DNA of 64,000 nucleotides from positions 1 through 64,000 of the forward strand of contig MCFH01000048.1 in the NCBI GenBank assembly GCA_002104945.1. The letters run 5' to 3'. Shown in pieces: positions 23,198-32,772 of the stretch. How positions within the stretch are numbered: the stretch's first letter is position 1; each line of letters begins with the position of its first letter. The position numbers and the translations under genes were made by a program. Origin of the DNA: Piromyces finnis (Eukaryota > Neocallimastigomycota > Neocallimastigomycetes > Neocallimastigales > Neocallimastigaceae). The notes below the pieces were generated by a model that did not search any database, was not told the origin of the DNA, and saw only the letters and a list, made by a program, of their open reading frames with translations.

Positions 23198-25195
23198 TTA
23201 TCTTTCTTTAAACTTTGAAAATAGATGAAATTTTGATTTTAATATGTCGAAATAATGTCGTTTTAAAATTGAAGTTACTGATTTGATATAATCTTTTAGA
23301 TTGAAAATAATTGAATTTGAAATACTTTCTTTTACACTTTTTATTATACTGAAATATATATTCTTAAACGAATTATTTGATGAATTTTTGATTATATCAT
23401 TTTGTTTATTTCGCTTTTTTCTTGATTTTAATTTCCTGTTAATATTAATATTCAAGTGATTATATTTTAGAATTTTACTTTTATTTTTATATATCTTGAT
23501 TTTGTGGCATTTTTCGTGAATAATTGGCGTTTTTTCTGCTTCATCACGGCCGACAAGATTTGACTTATTAATTGAAAATTTAATAAGTGAATCGTTTTTA
23601 ATTCTTTTTGGAAATTTGCTGAAATTTGAATGAAAAATGTGATATTTTGGATAAAAATATTTATTTTTAAATTTGAATAAATGTCGAAATTTAATTGAAT
23701 ATAAAAGTTTGTTTTTATTGTTAAAAGTCGAATTAAAATTTTGAATTTTGATATTATTATTAAATGAATTAAATTGAGATTCATTAATATTTGATGGATT
23801 GAAACAATGAATCATTGAAATATTTGAAAGATTATTTTTATTTTGTTTAAAATTTGAGGGACGAGCAACCATAATAGGAGATGAATTAGTTTTCATGTAG
23901 AGAGAGTCATCATCAGGATCAATGTATAATCGGTGATTCTTTTGAGATTGACGACCTAATATAATATCATAACATGAATCTTCATCTTCTAGAATCCAGA
24001 ATAATGCATAGATTTTTAAATCACCAAATTTAAGAGTTAAATTAACAGCTTGATTTGTTGAAATAACTTGTTTGCTAGCTAATTTAAAGAAAGTTCTCTT
24101 AAAATGTGTAATATTATGATTTGCTGATATTAAATTAAAGAAGGATTTAGTAATAACATTAACATCAGAACCAGTATCTACTAAAACTCGGACAATGTTA
24201 TTATCAATTGAGCCAATGACAGAAGCAATGTTGATTTTATTAATGACATTAATTTCGTTATCTGCTATATTGATAATATCATCATCATTGTCATTATCAG
24301 CATCATCATTGTTTTCATTATTTTTATTATTATAATTTTCATTAATGATATTAATAAATGAATTAATATCATCATCATTAAGATCCATATTTTGAATGGC
24401 GTTTATTTTCCGAACGTCATTTGGATCAAGCTTTAAACCTTTGGCACAAAGTCTTCTGATGATAGGACTGACTGCAAGCAATTGTGCAAAAGAGATACCA
24501 GCATTTGTATTATTAAGGGCATCAAAAATATTATATTCTTTATTTTTGCCCAACATGACAATAGAACGTAGGAAGTCATAATAGTTGCTTTTGGGAGACT
24601 TTTTGCTATCTATAACTTCTTCTAATTCGTCCTGTTTACTTGGTATATCTGGACCAATTCTTCTTTTATTTCTGGTTTCTTTATTTTTCATCTTAGCAGA
24701 GGAAATATTCTTGCCTGCAATTACCGAGGGGTCTAAGATGTCTAGGCGGGAAGTAGTGGTATGAAAATTTGAATTTTTCTCATTACGAATTTCTTGCTGT
24801 TCTTTCATCTGAGTGGCCTTTGTGTGTATTGGTAATGGATTTTCTCGAAGTTTCTTTTTCTTCGACTGAGTCACGTGATCCTCATCATCACTTTCATCAC
24901 TTTCTTCAGAACTTTTTCTCTTGAATGCATAAATAAGGTTTTCGATGTCCTTATCATCGACTGTATTTGTCACGTGATCACGTGTAACGTAATCCTTATC
25001 ATTTTCATTGATTGGATCATCCACCAAAGGGTTAGAGAATTTTTCTTTAGAATTTGGAAATTTTTTTGTTTTATGGGAATCACGTGTATTACCAACATAG
25101 ATTTGCTCATTAATGTTGTTGATGTTGTGGGTTTGGTTATTATCAATTTTGGAGTTAGAAGGGGAAGATTGAGAACTTCCCCCATTTAATTTAAA
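23198..25195 (-). CDS. Element D Pro frame (frameshift product of gag)
   Basis: The frame is open from the slippery site at 25195 to TAA at 23198-23200. It contains no ATG near its start, so it must be made as a Gag-Pro fusion by -1 frameshifting. Counting from 25027, a basic, charged N-terminal region (with ENPLPIHTKA, similar to RNPMPIKTAA of element I Pol) precedes a helical linker and an aspartic protease with DTGS (catalytic Asp about residue 284) and a later IILGR motif. The last 200 residues are basic and Asn/Lys-rich (KLKSRKKRNKQN), possibly nucleic-acid binding. No RT, RNase H or integrase motif follows. Protease function is family knowledge; the tail role is unknown. Confidence 0.8.
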   Translation of the reverse strand, partial: FKLNGGSSQSSPSNSKIDNNQTHNINNINEQIYVGNTRDSHKTKKFPNSKEKFSNPLVDDPINENDKDYVTRDHVTNTVDDKDIENLIYAFKRKSSEESDESDDEDHVTQSKKKKLRENPLPIHTKATQMKEQQEIRNEKNSNFHTTTSRLDILDPSVIAGKNISSAKMKNKETRNKRRIGPDIPSKQDELEEVIDSKKSPKSNYYDFLRSIVMLGKNKEYNIFDALNNTNAGISFAQLLAVSPIIRRLCAKGLKLDPNDVRKINAIQNMDLNDDDINSFINIINENYNNKNNENNDDADNDNDDDIINIADNEINVINKINIASVIGSIDNNIVRVLVDTGSDVNVITKSFFNLISANHNITHFKRTFFKLASKQVISTNQAVNLTLKFGDLKIYALFWILEDEDSCYDIILGRQSQKNHRLYIDPDDDSLYMKTNSSPIMVARPSNFKQNKNNLSNISMIHCFNPSNINESQFNSFNNNIKIQNFNSTFNNKNKLLYSIKFRHLFKFKNKYFYPKYHIFHSNFSKFPKRIKNDSLIKFSINKSNLVGRDEAEKTPIIHEKCHKIKIYKNKSKILKYNHLNININRKLKSRKKRNKQNDIIKNSSNNSFKNIYFSIIKSVKESISNSIIFNLKDYIKSVTSILKRHYFDILKSKFHLFSKFKER
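25166..25195 (-). promoter_or_regulatory. -1 ribosomal frameshift signal, element D
   Basis: Minus strand: slippery heptamer TTTAAAT (25195-25189) read in the gag frame as CAT TTA AAT TAA, a 6-nt spacer TAAATG, then stem GGGGAAG, 8-nt loop, stem CTTCCCC. Slipping back one base enters the open protease frame. Geometry is identical to the signal in element I although the stem sequence differs. Confidence 0.85.
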
Positions 25196-26040
25196 TGGTT
25201 TTGGGTTTTGAGGAGGGTAGCTATGATTTTGTTCACATCAGTCATTTCGTTTGGGCAGAAGCGGGCATCATGTCCTTTCTGGTTACAACGGTGGCAGATA
25301 TGAATTTTCATCTGGGCAAAGCTTTTGGTCAAAGCATCCAGATCTGATTCTTTAGCTTCTTCTTTAGTAGTCTTTTCATTATCAGTACTACTATTATTTT
25401 CGTTATTATTATAAGAGGTTTTATCTTCAACTTCTATTTTTCTCTTATAATAATTATTTTTGTTTTGAGTTCTTTTATTGGGTACATATTCATCATCACT
25501 TTCATAAGCAGATAGAAGCTCATCTGCTTTAATAGCAATGACCATAGCATCCTTTAAAGTTTTTGGTTGTTTGTTAATAAGAGAATTTAATATAGAAGTT
25601 CTCCTATTAAAAGCTTTTGTATAAAGAAAAACAAGTCTTTCTTCAGAAGGCTTGTCCCTTTCTTTAATTTCTTTCAAAAGGTCGTTAAAAGAACGGTTAA
25701 ATTCTCTAACAGAGCTTTTGTTTACTTTTATTTTTTCTAACTTATTTAGGTTTCTATTAGAGGTTTTATCATCCTCAAATAAGTTAGATATTTTATTGAT
25801 AAATTCATTATAAGATAGGGATCTATCTTCATAATAAATATCACTACAAAGATCCTTTGAGTTACCGGTAGTAGCAAGCAAAGCAATTCTCTTCTTTTCT
25901 TTTTCAGAAAGAGCTAAGTCTTCTAAGATATCTTCAAGTTCCATTTTCCATCTGAAGAACTTAGTATCTTTCTTGCCAAGAGGGCTTATTTCTTTAGCCA
26001 TACTAGCGGCTCTTTCAAAATTGTTTTTATTTTCAGTCAT
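25186..26040 (-). CDS. Element D Gag with zinc knuckle
   Basis: 284 residues from ATG at 26040 to TAA at 25188-25186. Structural protein of the retrotransposon particle. The N-terminal and middle parts are helical and capsid-like (FFRWKMELEDIL, VREFNRSFNDLL). An acidic, Asn-rich linker leads to a C-terminal CCHC knuckle CHRCNQKGHDARFC, which binds RNA. The stop codon overlaps the frameshift signal leading into the protease frame. The frame is intact and the LTRs nearly identical, so this copy is recent. Confidence 0.85.
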   Translation of the reverse strand: MTENKNNFERAASMAKEISPLGKKDTKFFRWKMELEDILEDLALSEKEKKRIALLATTGNSKDLCSDIYYEDRSLSYNEFINKISNLFEDDKTSNRNLNKLEKIKVNKSSVREFNRSFNDLLKEIKERDKPSEERLVFLYTKAFNRRTSILNSLINKQPKTLKDAMVIAIKADELLSAYESDDEYVPNKRTQNKNNYYKRKIEVEDKTSYNNNENNSSTDNEKTTKEEAKESDLDALTKSFAQMKIHICHRCNQKGHDARFCPNEMTDVNKIIATLLKTQNHLN

Positions 26041-27285
26041 ATTTAGTAAATAAATAAGATAATTATACTAAATATACTAATTAATAGGAATTATTTAAAT
26101 TTTCGGCTTTCCCACGGGACGACTGAGGTTCTCCACCACTTGATAACGGATTGGTAGTTATATTATAACTTTTTAACTACTTCTTCTGTTATCTTATATT
26201 GTTTTATCTCGACAGCTATTGTACGAGCTTTAACAATATCTACTAGTTTTATTAATTTATTTTAAGTTATTTTATAGTTTTAATAGTTTTATTATTTTAA
26301 TAATATTTATATAGAATAATAACACCAGATTTATTCTATAAAATATTATTTATTATTAACACAATAATTACAAATTAGACAAGTTTAATTTCGTTTTTAT
26401 ATTTTCTTTTATTTATTGTTCTTACGCTCTTTTTAACAATAATTTTTATTATATAAAAACTTATTTTTGTCTTTTAAATATTATTATGTATTCACTAATT
26501 AATTATATTAACTATTATTAAAATTTAACTTATTATTAATAATCTAAGTCTTCTCATTTTCTACTAAAAATTATTATTATTCTTTATATTAAAAATTATT
26601 TTTATAATTTAACCCAATCAAATATATAAATTTATAAAATATTTGATTTTATGTAAATTATATTTTTATAATAAAGTATATAAAATTATTTAATAATTAT
26701 TTTATAATAAAATTTTCTACTAATATCAAATGTATAATATATTTATAATTATTATTTATCAAATAAAATTGTAAAAGGTTTCTTATAATATTAGTTAATA
26801 GGTTATTAATTAGTTAATTAAGTTAGTTATTACCTCTCTATACGAGTTAATAACTAAATAAAGTTTTATAAAAAATAATAAAAGAAAGAAAATAAATATT
26901 ATAACACTAAAATAAATATAAACACTTATATAAATATTTTATGAAATAACTTTTACTTAAATAATTATATTTTAATTATATCTTTTATTTATTAATTATA
27001 ATTATCTACATTAATTATTATTATAGTTATTAATTTACTTTAATACTAACGCTAAAGTATTTAACGTTAGTTTTGACTATACTATTTAACTATATGAGTT
27101 TATTTTCTTTACCACTTGATTGGGTAAAGCAAATAAACTTCCTATTTAATTAATAACCATTAATATATGGTTATGCATATATTTGGCCAATAAATGGTGA
27201 CCAGAATATATGGTTTCAATTGAAATATTTGTGGGCAAACTTATGGCCACAAATATTTCTTACAATGCCCCCCTAAGGAGAAAAC

Positions 27286-30200
27286 CTAGGCAGGGTTTTG
27301 GACACTAACCATGAATTCCTGGTAGCATTTATCTTGAAATTCCTTGAGTAGCTTATCATAGTGGGAGTTCTTGTCAATGATATCAGCATCAACCCACTCT
27401 TGCCTAAAGTCACTAAAGGTAGCTAAGTATTGGTAGTTATCCTTCTTTCTTCTGGCATTCATGATTTTGATAATTTTCTGGTAGCCCACTGGTGCAGGTG
27501 TTAGTTCTTCAGGTTTGTTATGGTAGGGTTCAAGTTCACTGATATGAAACACTGGGTAGACATTGGGGAAAGGTGACTTGCTGATATCCAACCGGTAGTT
27601 AAGCTTGCTTTCATCAATTCCAATAACCTTGAAAGGGCCGTACTTTCTTGCTTGTAGCTTGTAGAAGGGAAGAGGGTTGTAATTTTCTGGTTTTCTTAAC
27701 CACACCAAATCCAGGAGCCTAATTTTAGGGTAGTTAAGTTCTCTTCTATGGTCCAAGTGGTCTAAGAACCGTGTTCTTGATATGTCCAGCATGTGTTTTA
27801 AGTTACCTAAGTTGTGAGCGAAGCTATCTAATATAGGAGCTTCACCAAGTGAGTGGACAAGTTCTGAGTCTTGAAGGTTCATATGTACCTGGTAGTTATA
27901 CAAGGCTAGGAATGGGGACTGCTTAGTAGAACTGTGCACTGCATTATTATAACAGAACTCAGCTAAGTACAAGTACTTCAACCATTCGTCGTCGTCAAAG
28001 GTCTTCACAAAGCATCTAAGGTACATACTTACGTAGGAGTTGTTACGTTCTACCTGACCAACTGTTTCATGATGGCCAGTAGTAGCAAGGTTTACTTCTA
28101 CGCCAAAGAACCCCATAATGTCCTTCCACAACTTACTAGTGAACTGGACACCACGATCCGTAGTAACCGATTTGGGACAACCATATAACTTGAATACATG
28201 TTGTAAGTATGCTAAGGCTGTTTCTTTAGCAGTAGGCATACTCCTAAATCCTACTAAATGTATCATTTTGGTTAACTTATCGCTACAAACCATGATACAA
28301 CCTCTTCTAGTGACTTCTGGGGGTTCTGAGGGACTACTACCTGGTTTTCTACGTTCCTTAATAGGTAGGTCCGTCAGGAAGTCAATTTCTACTTCTTGCC
28401 AAGGTAAGTCTGCAACTTTTACCCTAGCAGCGCTACCGTACGGCTTGTGTCTGTTGTCCTTTTGGGTACAACATATGGTACAAGCTTTAATATATCCCGC
28501 AATGTCATCCTTCATTTTTGGCCAGTAGTAGTTTCTGGCTATCAGGTCATAAGTTTTATCTTTTCCCAGATGACCTGCTGTTTCACTATCGTGGTTAAGT
28601 TTTATGATTGTTTCCCTTAACACCTTTGGTACATATGTACGTTCTGGTGCATCCTTTCTAACAATCAACCCATTAACCATCAACCACTTCTTTTTGATGA
28701 GCTTGTGGCCTCTTTTTGCGTCAAGACCATCTCTAATTTCCCTAGCAAGCTCATCCGTGTTGTAAGCTTGTTTCAGTTCTCCCACAAAGCTTACTTCTAA
28801 CACCGCATAGCACTCTTCTTCCACGGGTGGAAATTCTTTTACCTGTTCAGGTCGAAGGAGGCTAGCTTTTTCCATCTCCAGTTGTACCTGTTCTGGAGAT
28901 ACCATTCTTGATAGGATATCGGCTCTACCATTCATTTTCCCTGGCCGATATATTATTTCGAAGTTGTATGCAGCAAACAGCTCTTGCCATCTTGCCTGTC
29001 TTGCTGTCAACAACTGTGGTTTTGTGGCGAACAGGAGATTCCTATGGTCACTATATACTAGGACCTTATGTTTCGCACCCATTAACAGGTGTCGCCACTC
29101 GATGAAAGCATTCCTAATAGCCAACAACTCCTTTTCCGTGATGGAGTAGTTGATTTCTGCTTTCGTAAGCTTCTTGGAATAGTAATACACAGGGTGTAAT
29201 TCGTTGTCATCGCCTAGTTGTGATAATACACCACCCACTGCGTAGTTACTAGCGTCGCACTCCACTATAAACTGACGGTCATGGTCAGGATATGCTAATA
29301 CTGGTGGAGACAACAGCATTTCTTTTAACTTCTCGAACGCCTGGATGCGTTCTTCATTCCACAGGAACTGTACCTTTTTGGACGTCATAGCATATAACGG
29401 CCTTGCTATCTTAGAGAAGTCCTTTATAAACTTCCTATAATAGTTGCAGAATCCAAGGAATGACTGTAGTTCTTTGAGGTTGGTTGGTTGTGGCCAACTT
29501 GCTACAGCTTTTAACTTCTCTGGGTCGGTTTTAATACCATATTTTCCAACTACATGACCCAGGAATGCAAGTTCTTCCTTGTGGAACTCACACTTCGCTA
29601 ACTTAGCTACTAGACGATTATCTATTAGCTTTTGTAGGACTCTTTTTACATGCCCTACATGCTCTTCAAGTGACTTGGAATAGATGATGATATCATCCAA
29701 GTACACTTGACAGCAGTCGTTGATTTCTTCTGCCAGCACCGTGTTGATGAACCCTTGGAACGTGGCAGGAGCATTAGTCAACCCAAATGGCATCACTAGA
29801 TATTCATAATGCCCAAACTTGGTTGAGAATGCTGTCTTGTATTCATCACCTTCACGAATACGCACGAGGTTGTAAGCAGACTTCAAATCTAACTTGGAGA
29901 AGATAGTCGCGCCTTTCATAGCCTCGAACACTTGACTGATGAGTGGTAAGGGAAAGGAGTTACGCACTGTTACCTTATTAAGACGCCTATAGTCAGTACA
30001 TAATCGTCTTTCACCACTCTTTTTGGGCACGAATAACACAGGATAACCTGCAGGACTTTCTGACTTCCTGATGAAGCCCTTTGCCAGGTTTTCCTCTATA
30101 TATTCCTTCAGTGCTTTTTCCTCTTCTGGATTGAAGGGATATATAGGCCCTTTATGAAGACTAGCATCCGGCTCCAGGTCGATCTTACAGTCGTAAGGAC

Positions 30201-31917
30201 GGTGTTCTGGTAGCTGGTTAGCTATTTCTTCATTAAATGCTTCTTTGAAATTGTGGTAGTACTTCTCCACGATTTCTTCAGGTGTGGGTTGATTTTCGTT
30301 TAAGTTTTCTCCCTGTACCAACCCTACGTAAATGTGATTTTTCTCTAAGTTCGACTCTTGTACCAACCCTACTGAAACACAAGTTTTCTCTAAGTTGGAT
30401 TCAAATGCCAACCCTCCGGAATCACATTTTTTCTCTAAGTCAACACTCTGTACCAACCCTACTGAAACGGGATTTTTCTCTAAGTCAGAACTTCGTGTCA
30501 ACCCTCCGGAACTTCCGTTTCTGGTTTCTTTTGTAGCCTTGTGGCTACCATTACCCACGATTTCGGCTTCAATGTTTTCTGCGGTTACAGTTACCAGAGG
30601 CCTTCTTGCCTTTGCATTAGTAACTGTAGTTATGGGACTTAATTGAGTACAGTAGTAGATATCGCCGCCATTTACACCATAACTGTTGGTGTGTCCTTTA
30701 TCCTTATTATTATCTACTACGAAGTATCTCACTTGTGCATCTTTATCATAACCTCTGTAGATAAAGTGCTCATCCATGAAGCCCAGTCCCACAATGATCA
30801 TCTCCGGCATGTTGTCGGATAGGTGACAACTTGTGTTGAAGCAGTATGGTTTAGCTTCTTGTTCGCCAGATGGAGTTAACCATAACTTCAACTGCAAGTC
30901 ATCTGAGAACTGCTTTAACTCGATATCTCCATTCACAGTTCTGAATATGGCTGGTTTGTCCACTACCTTTAACCCGAGCTTCTTTGCTAAATTTGGGTGG
31001 ATGAGGTTTGTAGTGGAACCAGTATCATACAAGACTTCTACCCTTTTTATGTCTCGAGGGTTGCTTCTTGCATTTATTTCAGCTACTAGTTGGTTCTGAC
31101 TGTAGTAGCTGTTATTGACCGTCGTTTGACTTGCCATAGCCTTAGGTAATGGGTTATTTCCCATACTAGAAGATCCTTGTCTTGGTTGGAAGCTAGAACT
31201 TCTTCTAAAGCTTGACTTATTTAATGATTCACGACGTTCTTTAGTACCGTTATTGTTTTTTGCGTAAGCCTGAGTGTTGATCTGCTCAACTTTAGGCTTA
31301 TTATTTGGCTTGTTGTTCTTCTGCTTTAACTCAGCCCATCTAGATGGTCTACATGGGTCTGTGATGTCCAACAAGGCCATAATAGTGGTCTGGCGGTCTC
31401 TTTTGTCGTACTTTTCTATGGTTTCATTACGGAAGACTGCTTGGTGATCATCGCACTTTAACAAGACTTCACTTAATGTTTCCAGCGTACGTTCCTGTTC
31501 AGGGATATCATAGAACGCTTCCCTGACAGAAGGCCTGACCTGTTGTATTAACACCTGTCTCCTAACATTTTCAGGGAGCCCAAGTGTTTCCGTCAATTCA
31601 TTAAACTCTTCCAAGTAATCGTATGCTTTTCCCCACTCATGTGTGAGCTTAAGCAACTTTGACTTGCAGAGTTCATGGGGAGACTCTGGTGGGAACTTAT
31701 CTTGAAGGTGGAGGAATAGTCTTTCAGCATCAGGATTCCTACGCTGCAACATCCTCTCTCTAAGTCTATACCATCTCAATACTTTCCCACCTAGATGATC
31801 TTCAATGAAGCTAACCTTTGCCTTTTCGTCGTTACCATAGTCATATGGGTAACGTTTGAAATGACGTAAGCACTTCTCTTGAAAACCCTCTAAGTCTATC
31901 CCATTATTATCAAACAT
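27286..31917 (-). CDS. Element C Gag-Pol polyprotein (capsid to chromodomain)
   Basis: 1,543 residues ending at TAG (27288-27286). Order: Ty3-type capsid (residues 1-170, EKVRRQ-like helices; no CCHC knuckle seen); a basic linker; aspartic protease DTGS (Asp298); five 15-residue repeats (about 466-540); reverse transcriptase with LFVPKKSGERRLCTDYRRLN and YLDD (739-742); RNase H (Asp888); integrase with an HHCC finger and DD35E residues Asp1179, Asp1254, Glu1290; a GPF-type region (YGPFKVIGI); and a C-terminal chromodomain-like segment (about 1475-1530, YQYLATFSDFRQEWVDADII). The chromodomain would bind modified histones; tRNA targeting is shown by position. The frame continues, in frame through one UGA, into the upstream gag segment. 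Confidence 0.92.
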   Translation of the reverse strand: MFDNNGIDLEGFQEKCLRHFKRYPYDYGNDEKAKVSFIEDHLGGKVLRWYRLRERMLQRRNPDAERLFLHLQDKFPPESPHELCKSKLLKLTHEWGKAYDYLEEFNELTETLGLPENVRRQVLIQQVRPSVREAFYDIPEQERTLETLSEVLLKCDDHQAVFRNETIEKYDKRDRQTTIMALLDITDPCRPSRWAELKQKNNKPNNKPKVEQINTQAYAKNNNGTKERRESLNKSSFRRSSSFQPRQGSSSMGNNPLPKAMASQTTVNNSYYSQNQLVAEINARSNPRDIKRVEVLYDTGSTTNLIHPNLAKKLGLKVVDKPAIFRTVNGDIELKQFSDDLQLKLWLTPSGEQEAKPYCFNTSCHLSDNMPEMIIVGLGFMDEHFIYRGYDKDAQVRYFVVDNNKDKGHTNSYGVNGGDIYYCTQLSPITTVTNAKARRPLVTVTAENIEAEIVGNGSHKATKETRNGSSGGLTRSSDLEKNPVSVGLVQSVDLEKKCDSGGLAFESNLEKTCVSVGLVQESNLEKNHIYVGLVQGENLNENQPTPEEIVEKYYHNFKEAFNEEIANQLPEHRPYDCKIDLEPDASLHKGPIYPFNPEEEKALKEYIEENLAKGFIRKSESPAGYPVLFVPKKSGERRLCTDYRRLNKVTVRNSFPLPLISQVFEAMKGATIFSKLDLKSAYNLVRIREGDEYKTAFSTKFGHYEYLVMPFGLTNAPATFQGFINTVLAEEINDCCQVYLDDIIIYSKSLEEHVGHVKRVLQKLIDNRLVAKLAKCEFHKEELAFLGHVVGKYGIKTDPEKLKAVASWPQPTNLKELQSFLGFCNYYRKFIKDFSKIARPLYAMTSKKVQFLWNEERIQAFEKLKEMLLSPPVLAYPDHDRQFIVECDASNYAVGGVLSQLGDDNELHPVYYYSKKLTKAEINYSITEKELLAIRNAFIEWRHLLMGAKHKVLVYSDHRNLLFATKPQLLTARQARWQELFAAYNFEIIYRPGKMNGRADILSRMVSPEQVQLEMEKASLLRPEQVKEFPPVEEECYAVLEVSFVGELKQAYNTDELAREIRDGLDAKRGHKLIKKKWLMVNGLIVRKDAPERTYVPKVLRETIIKLNHDSETAGHLGKDKTYDLIARNYYWPKMKDDIAGYIKACTICCTQKDNRHKPYGSAARVKVADLPWQEVEIDFLTDLPIKERRKPGSSPSEPPEVTRRGCIMVCSDKLTKMIHLVGFRSMPTAKETALAYLQHVFKLYGCPKSVTTDRGVQFTSKLWKDIMGFFGVEVNLATTGHHETVGQVERNNSYVSMYLRCFVKTFDDDEWLKYLYLAEFCYNNAVHSSTKQSPFLALYNYQVHMNLQDSELVHSLGEAPILDSFAHNLGNLKHMLDISRTRFLDHLDHRRELNYPKIRLLDLVWLRKPENYNPLPFYKLQARKYGPFKVIGIDESKLNYRLDISKSPFPNVYPVFHISELEPYHNKPEELTPAPVGYQKIIKIMNARRKKDNYQYLATFSDFRQEWVDADIIDKNSHYDKLLKEFQDKCYQEFMVSVQNPA

Positions 31918-31950
31918 AGGTACTTTTTCTTCATACCTATGTACTCGTCA
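31914..31950 (-). promoter_or_regulatory. Candidate UGA readthrough signal, element C
   Basis: TGA followed by CGA in an otherwise open frame. Five bases later a perfect 9-bp stem ACATAGGTA / TACCTATGT (31942-31934 with 31922-31914) encloses an 11-nt loop. UGA-C plus a downstream hairpin is a known readthrough arrangement in several RNA genomes. The alternatives are a CGA-to-TGA mutation, or re-initiation at the ATG located inside the stem. Confidence 0.6.
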
Positions 31951-32772
31951 GTCGAACATCTTCACGTCCCCATCCTCGGAATATTCCGTAGGGTTGGTGC
32001 TGCTACTAGTTCCAGCACCATGAGGATTACCCATACCACCGGTTTGATAGGATGTTCTTTCATGAGCTCTGGCTTCAGCTCTTCTGTTCATGGCTTCGAC
32101 TTTAGCCTCGAACAATTTTTCTCTTTCTTCTAGAGCGTTTCGTTGCTCCCTCAATCTGGCCATCTCTTCTTCAAGTTCTTTTTTATAAGAGACAAAGGCA
32201 CTAGATTGGCGGTACAACGTTTCTTGGTTGTTTAGCACTTGCTGGTGGTCTTGTAACCTTTCCTCATGTTCTGCAGTAAAGGCATTTTCCACAGCATGCA
32301 GCTCTTCCAAGCTAACTTGGCTAGCTGACTCATTTGCTTCCAACCTTTGATCCACTTCAACAAATTTTTGCTGAAGAGCATCGTTTATCTCGCTCTTGTA
32401 AACCTCAATACCCCGAAGTTGTTCTTCCATAGCACCCAGACGGTTTCCCATACTAGCAAACTGGCTAGATATTTCCGAAACCCATCTATTAAGAAGAACT
32501 TCAATGTGTTGCATTGGGTTTACCTCACTATTATTAGTAAAAAAGAAAGAAGGATCAACAGGGGCGGGCATAGAATCCCCCTGTTGAACCTGTAAATTCT
32601 GATTAGATTCGACCTCAGTGCTTTCGAGAAGCACCGGGGTTCGAACCCGTGACATTCCCTCTACACCATCCATGCCATCCGCGCTCGCCGCGTCAGGACG
32701 GGTCCCGTCCCTTACGAATTGATAAATAATGAAATTAATAAATATAAAATTATTATTAAACCTGATTTTCAA
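31948..32772 (-). CDS. Element C N-terminal Gag segment (coiled coil), 5' end disrupted
   Basis: 274 codons ending at TGA (31950-31948) in the same frame as the downstream gag-pol. Residues about 75-240 are a long heptad-rich coiled coil (GNRLGAMEEQLRGIEV, ELEEEMARLREQRNALEERE), likely for Gag assembly. The first 18 or so residues are encoded inside the inserted family B LTR and are not original. Taking out the LTR and one copy of its GAAT duplication joins the frame to an ATG at 33571-33569 without a shift, 22 codons before the insertion point. The present copy thus probably lacks its proper start. Whether the inserted LTR provides a new leader is unknown. Confidence 0.8.
   Translation of the reverse strand: MKIRFNNNFIFINFIIYQFVRDGTRPDAASADGMDGVEGMSRVRTPVLLESTEVESNQNLQVQQGDSMPAPVDPSFFFTNNSEVNPMQHIEVLLNRWVSEISSQFASMGNRLGAMEEQLRGIEVYKSEINDALQQKFVEVDQRLEANESASQVSLEELHAVENAFTAEHEERLQDHQQVLNNQETLYRQSSAFVSYKKELEEEMARLREQRNALEEREKLFEAKVEAMNRRAEARAHERTSYQTGGMGNPHGAGTSSSTNPTEYSEDGDVKMFD

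Larger units (their letters stand above)
22224..26761 (-). mobile_element. Element D: non-autonomous gag-protease LTR retrotransposon
   Basis: Two 621-bp LTRs (22224-22844, 26141-26761; TGATAACGG...TTATCA) differ at very few positions, one seen near 22426. A 4-bp duplication AATA flanks the element (22220-22223, 26762-26765). In minus orientation the order is 5' LTR, tRNA-type primer site (26138-26121, TGGTGGAGAACC), gag, pro, a purine tract AGGGGAGGAAA (22858-22848) and the 3' LTR. The 3.3-kb interior has no reverse transcriptase, RNase H or integrase. It therefore needs enzymes from another element. Inferred to be a partner of an I-like element, whose N-terminal Pol it resembles. Confidence 0.85.

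Noticed and set aside
28118-28528. 136-codon plus-strand frame
   Set aside because: Antisense shadow of the integrase region of element C.
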